From positions 1-38,836 of the forward strand of contig CAIMFT010000203.1 of the NCBI GenBank assembly GCA_903840385.1: a DNA stretch of 38,836 nt, read 5' to 3'. Of the stretch, positions 9,046-17,137 are shown in pieces. A program made the translations under genes and the position numbers. How positions within the stretch are numbered: the first letter of the stretch is position 1; every line of letters begins with the position of its first letter. The notes beneath the pieces were generated by a model. The model searched no databases. It saw nothing but the letters and a program-made list of their open reading frames with translations, and was not told where the DNA came from. The stretch comes from an uncultured Holophagaceae bacterium (GTDB taxonomy: Bacteria; Acidobacteriota; Holophagae; Holophagales; Holophagaceae).

Positions 9046-11832
9046 ATGACCGAGTCCCTCCAGCCCGGCCCCTCCGATCAGCCTGGGGGTGAGGTCCTGC
9101 CGGCCCTGACGCCAGTGGGTCGGTTCCGGATCGAAGGTCACCTGGGCCATGGGGGCATGGGCGAGGTCTACCGGGCCTGGGATCCCGTGCTGGAGCGGAG
9201 TGTGGCCCTCAAGCGGCTGCGCACGAGCAGCGAACAGGATGTCGGAGCCCCCGAGCGCTTTCGCCGTGAGGCCCTGGCCCTGGCCCAGCTGAACCATCCC
9301 AACGTCTGCCAGGTGCATGACCTGGTCAGCGACCCACTCGGGATCTTCATCGCCATGGAGCTGGTGGAGGGCAGCACCCTTGACCAGGTGGCGCAGGACC
9401 TCTCCCTCAAGGAAAAGCTGGTGGTGCTCCAGTCTGTGGCACAGGCCCTGGAGGCCGCCCACGCCAAGGGCATCGTCCACCGGGACCTGAAGCCCCGGAA
9501 TGTCATGGTCCACGAGCTCCAGCCCAATGACCCGCCCCGGGTGAAGGTGGTGGACTTCGGCCTGATGCGCCTCCTCACGCCCAACACCCCATTGGGTCGC
9601 CAGCTCACCCCGCCACCGGTACCCAACCTCTCCCTCCTGGCCGATCCCCAGGGGGAGTTCGAGGACACGAGCCAGATGCCCGTCGGGGTGTGGACCCCAG
9701 ACAGCTCCGGACCCCACCGGCGCCTGGGTTCAGGGCCCAACTCCCCCAGCCAGCTCACCCAGCACGGCATGTTCATGGGCAGCCCCAGCTACGCCTCTCC
9801 GGAGCAGATCCAGGGCCAGGCCGTGGGCCCCTCCAGCGACATCTTCTCTCTGGGCATCCTGGCCTGGGAGCTGCTGGCGGGCGAGCACCCCTTCCCTGGC
9901 GAGGGGCGCAACCGCATGAAGGCCATCGTCCACGGCACCCGCCGGGAGCTGAAGGTGAAGGGCCTGCCCTCCGGCACCGCCGACCTCCTCAAGGCCATGC
10001 TGGAGAGCCACCCCTTCAAGCGCCCCACCGCTGCGAAGGTGGCCGAGACCCTGGAGCGGCTGGCCCGGCCCCGCACGGTCCTGAAGTGGACGGCCCTCGC
10101 CGTGGCCGGCGCCCTCCTGCTGGCCGGGGGCGTGAACCTGTTCCTGGGCCGGGGCATCATTGCGGATCTCACCCGGCAGGGGCCGGCCCGCCTGGCGGTG
10201 CTGCCCTTCACCAACGAGACTGGGGACCCGCGCCTGGACACAGTCGCTCGCCTCATCCTCCCGGAGATGATGGAGTCCGGCCTCCGCGACCACGCCCGGC
10301 TGGCGGTGCTGGATCAGGACCTCCTGGCCCGCACCCGGAAGGCCCTGCGGCTGGGCACGGACGGCCCCCTGTCCGCCGCCGACCAGGGCCGTCTCGCGGC
10401 CGCCCTTGGCACCCAGCTGCTGCTGCGAGGCAGGCTGGTCCAGCAGGGCCAGGGTGTCCTCGCCTTCGTCTTCGACCTGATCGATGGCTCTGGCAGGGTC
10501 CGCCATGCGGGTGAGGTGAAGCAGGCCGGGGACCAGACCGCCATCTCCCTGCCCCTGGCCCGGCAGGCCTGCAACACCCTGCTGAAGGCCATGAACCCCT
10601 TCGGTTCCTCCCGCACGGTCTTGCCTGACGTGCCGGCCTCCGTGCTGGACGCCTACACCCGGGGCTCGGAGCTGATGGATCGCGGCAACTTCAAGGAGGC
10701 GGCCCCATCCTTCCTGGCGGCGGCCTTGGCGGCCCCAGACTATGCTCCGGCCGTGCTGGGCTATGCCCGCTGCCTCAGCCGCCTGGCCGATGCACCACCG
10801 GAGCCCGTCTATCACTGGGCCCGCTGGGCGGCCCGGGCCCAGGGCAACCGCATCATCGAGATGAAGGCCCTGCACCACCTCTCTGTGCGCCACGGCGACC
10901 GGGGCCAGTGGCAGGCCTCGGAGAAGGCGGGCCGGGAGGCCCTGGAGTTGGCCAAGGCCCTGGGAGAGTCCGCCTTTGAAGCGGGGGTGCACGCCACCAT
11001 GGGCGTGAACCTCCAGCGCCAGCACAAGCCCGCGGAAGCCGAGGCCGAGTACCAGCAGGCCCTGCTCATCTACCAGACCGTGGGAGACCGCCACAGTGCG
11101 ACCCGAGCGCTGAACAATCTGGCCGTGCTGGAGCGGGAGCGCGGCAACCTGAAGGGTGCAGAAGCCCGCTACCTGGATGCCCTCAAGACCGTCCAGGCCT
11201 ACGGCGACAAGTGGGGCGAGTCCTTCATCACCAACAACCTGGGGGATCTGGCCCTGGCCCAGGAGGGCGGCCTCGACCGCGCTGAGGGCTTCTTCCTCAA
11301 GGCCCAGGCCCTGCGGGAGGCCATGGGGGACGAGAACGGCATGGTCTACACCCTCATGGGCCTGGCCTCTGTACAGCAGGCCAAGGAGGACTACACCCGG
11401 GCCGAGGCCCTCTTCGGCCAGTTCCTGGAGCTGGCCCGCAAGACCCGCCTGCGCCCCATGGAGGCGCTGGCCTTGTACAACCTGGGTGAGGTCCACCGCG
11501 CCGCCGGCCGCTACGCCGAGGCCCGGGGCTTCTACCGCCAGTCCCTGCCCATTCATCAGGAGCTGGAAGATGCGGTGATGGAAGCCCACTGCCTGGCTGG
11601 CGAAGCCGAGTGCCTGGCCCGGGAGGGCCGCCGGGGCATGGCGGCCACCCTCCTGGAGCGGAGCCGCACCCTGTCTGCCGAGGACACGCCCTACACCCTG
11701 CGCGCCCAAGCCTGGCTGGCCCGCAGCGAAGGTCGCAGCGACGAGGCCCGGAGCCTCTTCACCCGCGCCCTCGCCGAGGCCCGCGTCCACGCCCCCGAGC
11801 TCCAGAGCGAGCTGAAGGCTGCCTTGCGCTGA
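9046..11832 (+). CDS. Transmembrane Ser/Thr protein kinase with TPR tail (paralogue 2)
   Basis: A 928-residue paralogue of the preceding kinase with the same domain order. The N-terminal lobe is almost identical from LTPVGRFRIEGHLGHGG to VALKRLR. Lys56, Asp147 (HRDLKPRN) and the DFG at 170-172 fall at the same residue numbers. The activation-segment insert is again present (about 173-240), rich in Pro, Ser and Thr, but its sequence has diverged. A TM helix lies at about 348-370. The module starting RLAVLPFTNETGD follows, then TPR repeats (EAEYQQALLIYQ, NNLAVLERERGN, NNLGDLALAQ) up to the C-terminus. The TPR half is much less similar to paralogue 1 than the kinase half, so the two probably recognise different partners. 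The gene ends 7 bases from the convergent fabG, with no terminator between them. Confidence 0.92.
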   Translation: MTESLQPGPSDQPGGEVLPALTPVGRFRIEGHLGHGGMGEVYRAWDPVLERSVALKRLRTSSEQDVGAPERFRREALALAQLNHPNVCQVHDLVSDPLGIFIAMELVEGSTLDQVAQDLSLKEKLVVLQSVAQALEAAHAKGIVHRDLKPRNVMVHELQPNDPPRVKVVDFGLMRLLTPNTPLGRQLTPPPVPNLSLLADPQGEFEDTSQMPVGVWTPDSSGPHRRLGSGPNSPSQLTQHGMFMGSPSYASPEQIQGQAVGPSSDIFSLGILAWELLAGEHPFPGEGRNRMKAIVHGTRRELKVKGLPSGTADLLKAMLESHPFKRPTAAKVAETLERLARPRTVLKWTALAVAGALLLAGGVNLFLGRGIIADLTRQGPARLAVLPFTNETGDPRLDTVARLILPEMMESGLRDHARLAVLDQDLLARTRKALRLGTDGPLSAADQGRLAAALGTQLLLRGRLVQQGQGVLAFVFDLIDGSGRVRHAGEVKQAGDQTAISLPLARQACNTLLKAMNPFGSSRTVLPDVPASVLDAYTRGSELMDRGNFKEAAPSFLAAALAAPDYAPAVLGYARCLSRLADAPPEPVYHWARWAARAQGNRIIEMKALHHLSVRHGDRGQWQASEKAGREALELAKALGESAFEAGVHATMGVNLQRQHKPAEAEAEYQQALLIYQTVGDRHSATRALNNLAVLERERGNLKGAEARYLDALKTVQAYGDKWGESFITNNLGDLALAQEGGLDRAEGFFLKAQALREAMGDENGMVYTLMGLASVQQAKEDYTRAEALFGQFLELARKTRLRPMEALALYNLGEVHRAAGRYAEARGFYRQSLPIHQELEDAVMEAHCLAGEAECLAREGRRGMAATLLERSRTLSAEDTPYTLRAQAWLARSEGRSDEARSLFTRALAEARVHAPELQSELKAALR

Positions 11833-11839
11833 GGCCCTG

Positions 11840-12586
11840 CTAGGGCATCAGCATCCCGCCGTTGACGCTCAGCACCTGGCCCGTCACGTAGCCCGCTTCG
11901 TCGCTGGCCAGGAAGGCCACCGCCCCGGCGATGTCGGCGGGGGTGCCCATGCGGCCCAGGGGGATCTGCTTGGTGAACTCCGCCTTCACATCCTCGGACA
12001 GGCCAGCGGTCATGGCCGTCTCGATGTAGCCCGGGGTGACGGCATTGGCGGTGACATTGCGGCTGGCCAGTTCCCGGGCCACGGACTTGGTGAGGCCGAT
12101 GAGGCCGGCCTTGGCGGCCACGTAGTTGGACTGGCCCGCATTGCCCATCTGCCCCACCACGGAGGCGATGTTGATGATGCGGCCGTAGCGCTGCTTCATC
12201 ATGGGCTTCGTGGCGGCCTGGATGGCGGTCCAGGCGCCCTTGAGGTTGGTATCAAGCACGGCGTCCCAGTCCTCCTCCTTCATCTGGATGAGGAGCTTGT
12301 CCCGGGTGATGCCAGCGTTGTTGACCAGGATGTGGATGGCGCCGTGGCGTTCCACGGTGGCGGCCACCGCCGCCTTCACCGAGGCCGTGTCCGAGAGGTC
12401 CGCCGCAATCACATCGGCCTTGCCGCCCGCAGCGGTGATGGCATCGGCCACCTCCTGCAGCTTGCCCAGGGTCCGCGCCGCACACACCACCGTGGCGCCC
12501 TGCGCCGCCAGCTGCTTGGCAATGGCCTCGCCAATGCCCTGACTGGCCCCCGTGACCAGCGCAACCCTGCCATCAAGACGGAACAT
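11840..12586 (-). CDS. fabG: 3-oxoacyl-[acyl-carrier-protein] reductase
   Basis: A short-chain dehydrogenase of 248 residues that reduces 3-oxoacyl-ACP with NADPH in the fatty-acid elongation cycle. Visible features are the cofactor loop TGASQGIG (12-19), NNAG (90-93), catalytic Ser142 and the Tyr155-x3-Lys159 pair (NYVAAKAG), and the C-terminal GYVTGQVLSVNGGM typical of FabG. The frame is open further upstream, but homology and an excellent ribosome site (TTGGAGGTCCC) fix the start at ATG 12586. It is not next to the fabD/plsX cluster at 25482-28391, which lacks its own fabG. Other SDR reductases are similar, but the length and C-terminus favour FabG strongly. Confidence 0.93.
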   Translation of the reverse strand: MFRLDGRVALVTGASQGIGEAIAKQLAAQGATVVCAARTLGKLQEVADAITAAGGKADVIAADLSDTASVKAAVAATVERHGAIHILVNNAGITRDKLLIQMKEEDWDAVLDTNLKGAWTAIQAATKPMMKQRYGRIINIASVVGQMGNAGQSNYVAAKAGLIGLTKSVARELASRNVTANAVTPGYIETAMTAGLSEDVKAEFTKQIPLGRMGTPADIAGAVAFLASDEAGYVTGQVLSVNGGMLMP

Positions 12587-12611
12587 GGGACCTCCAATGG
12601 GATGAACGAAC

Positions 12612-12620
12612 AGCATACCA
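12612..12620 (-). promoter_or_regulatory. Extended -10 promoter element (TGGTATGCT) of fabG
   Basis: Read on the minus strand, TG-G-TATGCT is an extended -10 whose hexamer begins 31 bases before the fabG ATG. It has the same TGGTA form as the element of the second Ser/Thr kinase. The repeat element at 12662-12953 lies immediately upstream. Confidence 0.45.
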
Positions 12621-12661
12621 AGGGCGGGTTGGGGAACGACGAGCACCAAAGAACAAGGCGC

Positions 12662-12953
12662 AACCGCAGATGACGCAGATGGCGCAGATAAAAACAGAAA
12701 GAAATTTTGACGGGGATAAGAGGGATGGACAGGGATGCAAGGCACTTCTGGCAGAGGTTGGGAGATTCGACCTGGCCCCCCCCGCGTGGGCCCGCCGCAG
12801 GCGGCTTCCGGCTTTGCCGGAAGTCATCCAGGGGCGCCCCTGCCGCGCCTTTTGGGGGGCGCGACGGGGGCACCCCTGGATGGAAGCCCATGCTCAACTT
12901 GGGAGGCAGTTATCCTCGTCCATCCCATTGATCCCCGTCAAAAAAATTCTTTT
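12662..12953. repeat. Structured intergenic repeat A with inverted arms and three hairpins
   Basis: This fills most of the 422-base gap between the M14 peptidase and fabG. It starts with three CGCAGAT units at an exact 9-base period (12665, 12674, 12683). An arm at 12698-12736 is inverted at 12912-12953, sharing TTTTGACGGGGAT and GGGATGGAC. Between the arms lie CCGCC-GCA-GGCGG (12792-12804), CTTCCGGC-TTT-GCCGGAAG (12805-12823, perfect), and a wide stem ATCCAGGGG/CCCCTGGAT (12826-12834 with 12873-12881, perfect). Short ORFs through it look like translated repeat, not genes. It is probably a dispersed non-coding element of the MITE/REP kind; transcription is unknown. Confidence 0.75.
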
Positions 12954-13008
12954 CTGAGCGCCCCGCCGGCCCTCAGTTTCAGCCGCTCACGACGAGATTT
13001 TTGGGGTC

Positions 13009-15558
13009 CTACTCCCCCATGGCGCTCCAGTGGAGGGCGTTGAAGAGCAGCTTGAAGGTGTCCTCGGTCTGGGCGCGGTGCTGCACGCGGAAGCCGAAGA
13101 GCACCACCCGGCCCTTGCCCAGCTCCAGCGCCACGGCGGCGGACTTGCGCTCCAGCTTCTCGGCGCCCTTGATCCAGCCGCTGGCCAGGATGTCCCGGGC
13201 ATCGTCAGGGTAGGAAGCGATGACGGCCCGGCGGTTCTGGGGCGAGGCGGGCGAGGTCTGGAAGGCCAGGCGACCGTCCATGAAGCCGAAGGATGCCGCG
13301 GCCATGCCGTAGCCCACGGGGTGGGTGGTCTGGATCTGCATGTGCAGCAGCGAACCGGGGCAGGAGAACTCATCGCCACGGCCCCCGGTGAGGGTGTTGC
13401 GCACAGGCAGGGCCCACTCGTCCATGAGCAGCTCGGAGCTGGCACTGAGGGCCACCACCGTGCCGCCCGCCTCCACGAAGTCCCGCAGGGCCTTCATGCC
13501 GTCCTTGCCCAGGCCCCCGCTGTACTCCGCCGGGATCTCCTCCACGAAGCGCCGCACGCCTTCGCTCTCGGAGCGGCCGCGGCCGTCCAGCAGGGCGCCC
13601 TTCGCCACATCCGGCAGGACGATCACATCCAGGGCCTCCCGCAGCTTGCCGGCCTTCACATCCTTGGGCTCCAGGCTGCGGGGTGCGAAGCCGTACTGCT
13701 CCAGCGTCCAGCGGGTCCAGCCCTCGTCCATGGACACGGCCCAGGGCTTCAACAGGCCCACCCGGGGCGCCTTGAGGGAGGCCTGCTTGACCTTGGGCAG
13801 CGCCGCCAGGGTCGGCAGCGCCAGGTGACGGGCCTCGGCGCTGCGCCCCAGGGCCGGGGAAGTTTTTACCAAGACGGAGCCCGCCTCGAAGCGCCGGCCC
13901 TCTGCCTCGAAGGCCTCGAGCGCCACGGTGGCGGCGCCGCCCTTCAGGACCTCGTTGAGGAGGCCAGCGGTGGCGGTGCTGCGGCGGTCCAGGACCGCCA
14001 CGCTGCCGCGGCCGAGCAGTCCACCCTTGGGCCAGTCCGTGGCGCCCAGGAGCTGCGTGGCCCGCTGCTCGTCTTCACTGAGGCGCACCTGCTCCACCTT
14101 CACGCCCATCATCATGGGCAGGGTCCAGGCCGCCACATCGTAGGGGGCCATGGGCGCCACCCCCGCGGCGGGGCGGGTCTCGGGGTAGCGCTGGGGCTCG
14201 AACATCTCCTTCACGAACCGACCCAGGGGCTGGGCGGTGGGCAGCAGGTAGTCGCCGTTCTTCGCCCGTCGGACTTCGGCGCCATTCTCTGCCATCAGGT
14301 GCGCCAGGCGGGCTGCGGCCACAGGGTCGCGCTGGTCGGCAGGCAGGCGATGGAATAGGGCTGGGTCGCCGGCCTGGATGCTGGCCTGGGCCATGCGGGC
14401 ACGGTTGCGCAGCAGGTCAGCCCGCAGGTTCGCGCAGGACTCCAGCAGAGCGTCCGAGGCGATGCGCTCGTAGTCCATGATGTCGCGCAGGCGCCAGGTG
14501 CCACCGGGCCATGGGCTGGGGAAGTTCACCTGGGCCTTGTACTCCACCAGGCCCTTGCTGCTGGCGGCCAGCTCCGAGGGATCGATGTCGGCGGGGCTGG
14601 CGAGGCGGGCGGAGGCGACCTCCGTGAGCAGGCCCACCACGTTCTTCCACCAGCCGGTGTTCTTGGTGCCGCCGGGCCAGTAGGCATCAAACATGGTGCC
14701 GTAGGCCACCCCGACCTTGCCTGCCTGCTCCAGGCGCAGGCTCATGGTGCTGCCCAGGAGATCGACTGTGCGCCACACCAGGGGATGCACCTCCTTGGCC
14801 ACAGGGTTGGCGTAGGGCGGCACGAACATGCGCGGCCCGGTGGCGCCCATCTGGTGCTCGTCCAGCCACACCTGGGGGAACCACTCGTGGTAGGCCATGC
14901 GGTTGATGGCGACGGTCTCTTTCTGCGTGAGCATGTACCAGTCGCGGTTGTTGTCGTGGCCCACGTAGGGGTGGTAGAGCCAGGGCAGACGGCCGCCTTC
15001 GTACTTGGTGCCCAGCTGCTTCCGGTAGTACTCGGTCTCCATCACCTGGCCGTCCGGGTTGATGCTGGGCATGAGCAGCAGGATGACGCTGTCCAGGCGG
15101 CGCAGGGTCTCGGCGTCCTGGGCCGTGGCCAGGGCGTGGGCCCACTCCATGGCCATCTGGGTGGCGCCGATCTCGGAGGCGTGGATGGCACAGGTCACCA
15201 GCACGATGGCCCGGCCCTCTTTCGCCAGCGCCTCCACCTGGGCGGCGCTCAGTCCGCGGGGATCCGCCAGCTTCCGGGCGATCTCCTTGTGGCGGGTCTT
15301 GTTCTTGAGGTTCGCCTCACTGGAGATGACCGCCATGATGAGCGGCTGACCACTGGTGGAGCGGCCCAGGTCCTCGATCTGCACCCGGGGGCTGGCCGCC
15401 GCCAGCGCCCGGAAGTAGGCCGTGATCTGGCCGTAGTCCGCCAGGGTGCGGTCCGCGCCGATGGGCAGCTTCAGGAACTGGCTGGGAGTCGGAACCTCTG
15501 CCCCCGCAAGTCCAGTGGCCAGGCAGACGGCGAGGATGCCAGTGAGGATGCGGCGCAT
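13009..15558 (-). CDS. Secreted M14-family zinc carboxypeptidase
   Basis: An 849-residue secreted metallopeptidase. The start is ATG 15558, with GGAGG four bases upstream and a clean signal peptide (MRRILTGILAVCLATGLAGA). The peptidase domain occupies roughly 40-330. Zinc ligands are His126 and Glu129 (HASE) and His235 (WLDEHQMG), the substrate-binding Asn-Arg is NNRD at 203-206, and the catalytic Glu313 is in LLTEVAS. The remaining 500 residues have no catalytic motif that I recognise and look like beta-rich accessory or glutamine-amidotransferase-like domains (for example GGTVVALSASSELLMDEW). Large proteins of this type are common in Acidobacteriota and Bacteroidota and are thought to degrade peptides in the periplasm. 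The upstream alpha/beta hydrolase on the same strand, 71 bases away, may share its transcript. Confidence 0.88.
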   Translation of the reverse strand: MRRILTGILAVCLATGLAGAEVPTPSQFLKLPIGADRTLADYGQITAYFRALAAASPRVQIEDLGRSTSGQPLIMAVISSEANLKNKTRHKEIARKLADPRGLSAAQVEALAKEGRAIVLVTCAIHASEIGATQMAMEWAHALATAQDAETLRRLDSVILLLMPSINPDGQVMETEYYRKQLGTKYEGGRLPWLYHPYVGHDNNRDWYMLTQKETVAINRMAYHEWFPQVWLDEHQMGATGPRMFVPPYANPVAKEVHPLVWRTVDLLGSTMSLRLEQAGKVGVAYGTMFDAYWPGGTKNTGWWKNVVGLLTEVASARLASPADIDPSELAASSKGLVEYKAQVNFPSPWPGGTWRLRDIMDYERIASDALLESCANLRADLLRNRARMAQASIQAGDPALFHRLPADQRDPVAAARLAHLMAENGAEVRRAKNGDYLLPTAQPLGRFVKEMFEPQRYPETRPAAGVAPMAPYDVAAWTLPMMMGVKVEQVRLSEDEQRATQLLGATDWPKGGLLGRGSVAVLDRRSTATAGLLNEVLKGGAATVALEAFEAEGRRFEAGSVLVKTSPALGRSAEARHLALPTLAALPKVKQASLKAPRVGLLKPWAVSMDEGWTRWTLEQYGFAPRSLEPKDVKAGKLREALDVIVLPDVAKGALLDGRGRSESEGVRRFVEEIPAEYSGGLGKDGMKALRDFVEAGGTVVALSASSELLMDEWALPVRNTLTGGRGDEFSCPGSLLHMQIQTTHPVGYGMAAASFGFMDGRLAFQTSPASPQNRRAVIASYPDDARDILASGWIKGAEKLERKSAAVALELGKGRVVLFGFRVQHRAQTEDTFKLLFNALHWSAMGE

Positions 15559-15629
15559 GGAGCCTCCAGGGACAGATGCTCCATCATCGCTAGGTGAGGT
15601 ATCCGGCGGGAGTCTTTTTCCGGGCGCCC

Positions 15630-16943
15630 CTACTTCAGCGCCTTCAGCCACGCCGCCAGGGGCGCAAGATCCGCCAGGGGGGTGCTGTCGCCGTAGGTGG
15701 TGACGGCCGTGGGCCCAGAGAGCTCTGCCAGGGGGCGGGTCTCCCGCTTGAGCAGGTGGTTCGCATTGGGAATGGTCAGCACCGTGCCCTTGAAGTCCGC
15801 AGGCAGCACCTCTGGCTTCCAGGTCTGGATGTCGCGGTCACCCCACACCACGGCGCAGGGCACCGGCAGGCGCTGGGCCATGGTCCAGGGGTCCAGGTCC
15901 ATGGTCGCCCGGATGAAGCCGCGGCTCTCGGGCCGGGTCAGGCCCTTGGCCAGGTTGGCGATGCCAGCCACCACACCCTCTCCGGCGGGCGGGAGCTCCT
16001 GGTCCTTGCGGATGGCGCTCAAGGCGGCGTCCAGGTAGGCGAGGTTGGGCTTCGAAACAGCCTCCGATGCTGAGGCCGCCTGCAGTTGCCCCTTCACCTG
16101 GAGCACGATGAGCTTGCCCATGCTGATGCCGGGCATGGCCAGCAGCAGGGCGGCATCCGCATCCCCCGCCGCCAGCAGGGACAGCAGAGAGCCCTCGCTG
16201 TGGCCCACCAGCAACAGCTTCTTCCCCTTGGCCTCGGGCAGGGCCCGGGCGGCCTTCAGGGCGGCCTTGATGTCCCCCACCTGGGCGTCCAGGGAGATGT
16301 CCAGCTTGGGGTCCCGGGCGCCGATGAAGCGCTTGTCGTAGCGCAGGCTGCCAAGGCCCTGGCCCTGCAGCCAGGCAGCAAAGTCCCGGCCCCCATGGCT
16401 GGGCACAGGAATCAGGGGATTGGACCAGTCCCGATCCGTGGGGCCCGAGCCCGCCACCAGCACGGCGAAGAAGGGATGGGCGCCACCGGCCCGCACGCTG
16501 CCCTTGAGGGGGAAGGCATTGAAGCCGGGGAAACCAAGCTCGCGGTCCTGGGGGTCGCCCTTGGGTGCCTCGGCCTTGGCAGGGACGGTCCCTCGGACGA
16601 GGTGAAATGGGAAGACCTGGCCGCCCTGGGTGAACATGCCCTGAATCGCCCCATCCTTGCCCAGGGCGCCTTTGAAGGTGGGGTTGCCGGGGATGCCGGG
16701 CATGGCGAAGGCCACCGTGTCCCCCGCCACCTTGACCTCGGCCAGAGCCAGGTCCTTGGCGCCCTGGGGCGGGATGGAGATGCGCCCGCTCCAGGCCGCG
16801 CCGCCCTCCAGGGTCACCTGGATCTTCATCTCCGCCCCTGGGATCTGGATGGCGCCCTCCCAGTAGCCCGCCACAGAAGGTGCAGGCTGCTGGGCCGTCA
16901 GTGGTACGAGCGCAAGGAGCAGGGCAACAAGGAAGCGACGCAT
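15630..16943 (-). CDS. Secreted alpha/beta hydrolase (serine esterase/peptidase-like)
   Basis: A 437-residue secreted hydrolase. The frame is open from 17054, but ATG 16943 has GGAG seven bases upstream and begins a typical signal peptide (MRRFLVALLLALVPLTAQQ). An N-terminal beta domain (about 25-120) precedes the hydrolase fold. Fold motifs are GSGPTDRDW (about 165-173), the nucleophile elbow GHSEG with Ser249, an acid at Asp369 or Asp371 (WGDRD), and His396 (NANHLL). This gives a plausible Ser-Asp-His triad. The layout resembles the YjfP/YqiA-type periplasmic alpha/beta hydrolases that carry a small N-terminal domain. Substrate is unknown; its position ahead of a secreted carboxypeptidase suggests peptide or ester scavenging. 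Confidence 0.85.
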   Translation of the reverse strand: MRRFLVALLLALVPLTAQQPAPSVAGYWEGAIQIPGAEMKIQVTLEGGAAWSGRISIPPQGAKDLALAEVKVAGDTVAFAMPGIPGNPTFKGALGKDGAIQGMFTQGGQVFPFHLVRGTVPAKAEAPKGDPQDRELGFPGFNAFPLKGSVRAGGAHPFFAVLVAGSGPTDRDWSNPLIPVPSHGGRDFAAWLQGQGLGSLRYDKRFIGARDPKLDISLDAQVGDIKAALKAARALPEAKGKKLLLVGHSEGSLLSLLAAGDADAALLLAMPGISMGKLIVLQVKGQLQAASASEAVSKPNLAYLDAALSAIRKDQELPPAGEGVVAGIANLAKGLTRPESRGFIRATMDLDPWTMAQRLPVPCAVVWGDRDIQTWKPEVLPADFKGTVLTIPNANHLLKRETRPLAELSGPTAVTTYGDSTPLADLAPLAAWLKALK

Positions 16944-17069
16944 GGGGTACTCCAAGGTAGGGACCGGATCAGCGAGGCACCACCACCCGCAGGCGATGGA
17001 CAGGCAGGGATGCGCGAGGAGCAACACCGCCCTGCCGCTGAAGAACACGATCATAGCCCGAGGTCCCCA

Positions 17070-17098
17070 TTGACAGGACCACCCGGATTCTCTACTTT
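17070..17098 (+). promoter_or_regulatory. Sigma-70-type promoter of the marR efflux operon
   Basis: A perfect TTGACA (17070-17075) is followed after exactly 17 bases by TACTTT (17093-17098). Transcription should start near 17105, about 33 bases before the MarR start. Operator-like palindromes overlap the -10 and the predicted start site, as expected for autorepression. Confidence 0.75.
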
Positions 17099-17126
17099 AC
17101 TGCCTAGACAGCAATTGCCTAGGCAA
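17097..17126. promoter_or_regulatory. Two tandem MarR operator-like palindromes
   Basis: TTGCCTAGGCAA (17115-17126) is a perfect 12-base palindrome. Immediately before it, TTACTGCCTAGACAGCAA (17097-17114) is a matching imperfect palindrome, also centred on CTAG. They cover the end of the -10 and the predicted start site, so a bound dimer would block transcription. MarR proteins typically bind such palindromes in their own promoters; that the regulator encoded just downstream binds here is inference. Confidence 0.65.
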
Positions 17127-17137
17127 GGATCCAACCC

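Noticed and set aside
9730..11790. Long minus-strand open frame (686 codons) opposite the second Ser/Thr kinase, and similar ones at 4080-5882, 17356-19275 and 18926-20782
   Set aside because: They lie entirely opposite clear genes, have low-complexity Gly/His/Gln/Leu-rich translations typical of the antisense of GC-rich coding DNA, and lack any domain.
12665..12689. CRISPR array in the 9-base-period repeats
   Set aside because: Units are 7 bases with 2-base gaps and there are only three; no spacers or cas genes.
12409..12897. Small open frames in the M14-fabG gap (minus strand, also 12670-12957 plus)
   Set aside because: They translate repeat A and its hairpins; no ribosome site or conserved protein pattern, and they overlap the fabG start.
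16944..17054. N-terminal extension of the alpha/beta hydrolase to 17054
   Set aside because: It lacks a ribosome site and would put 37 unrelated residues before a perfect signal peptide at ATG 16943.
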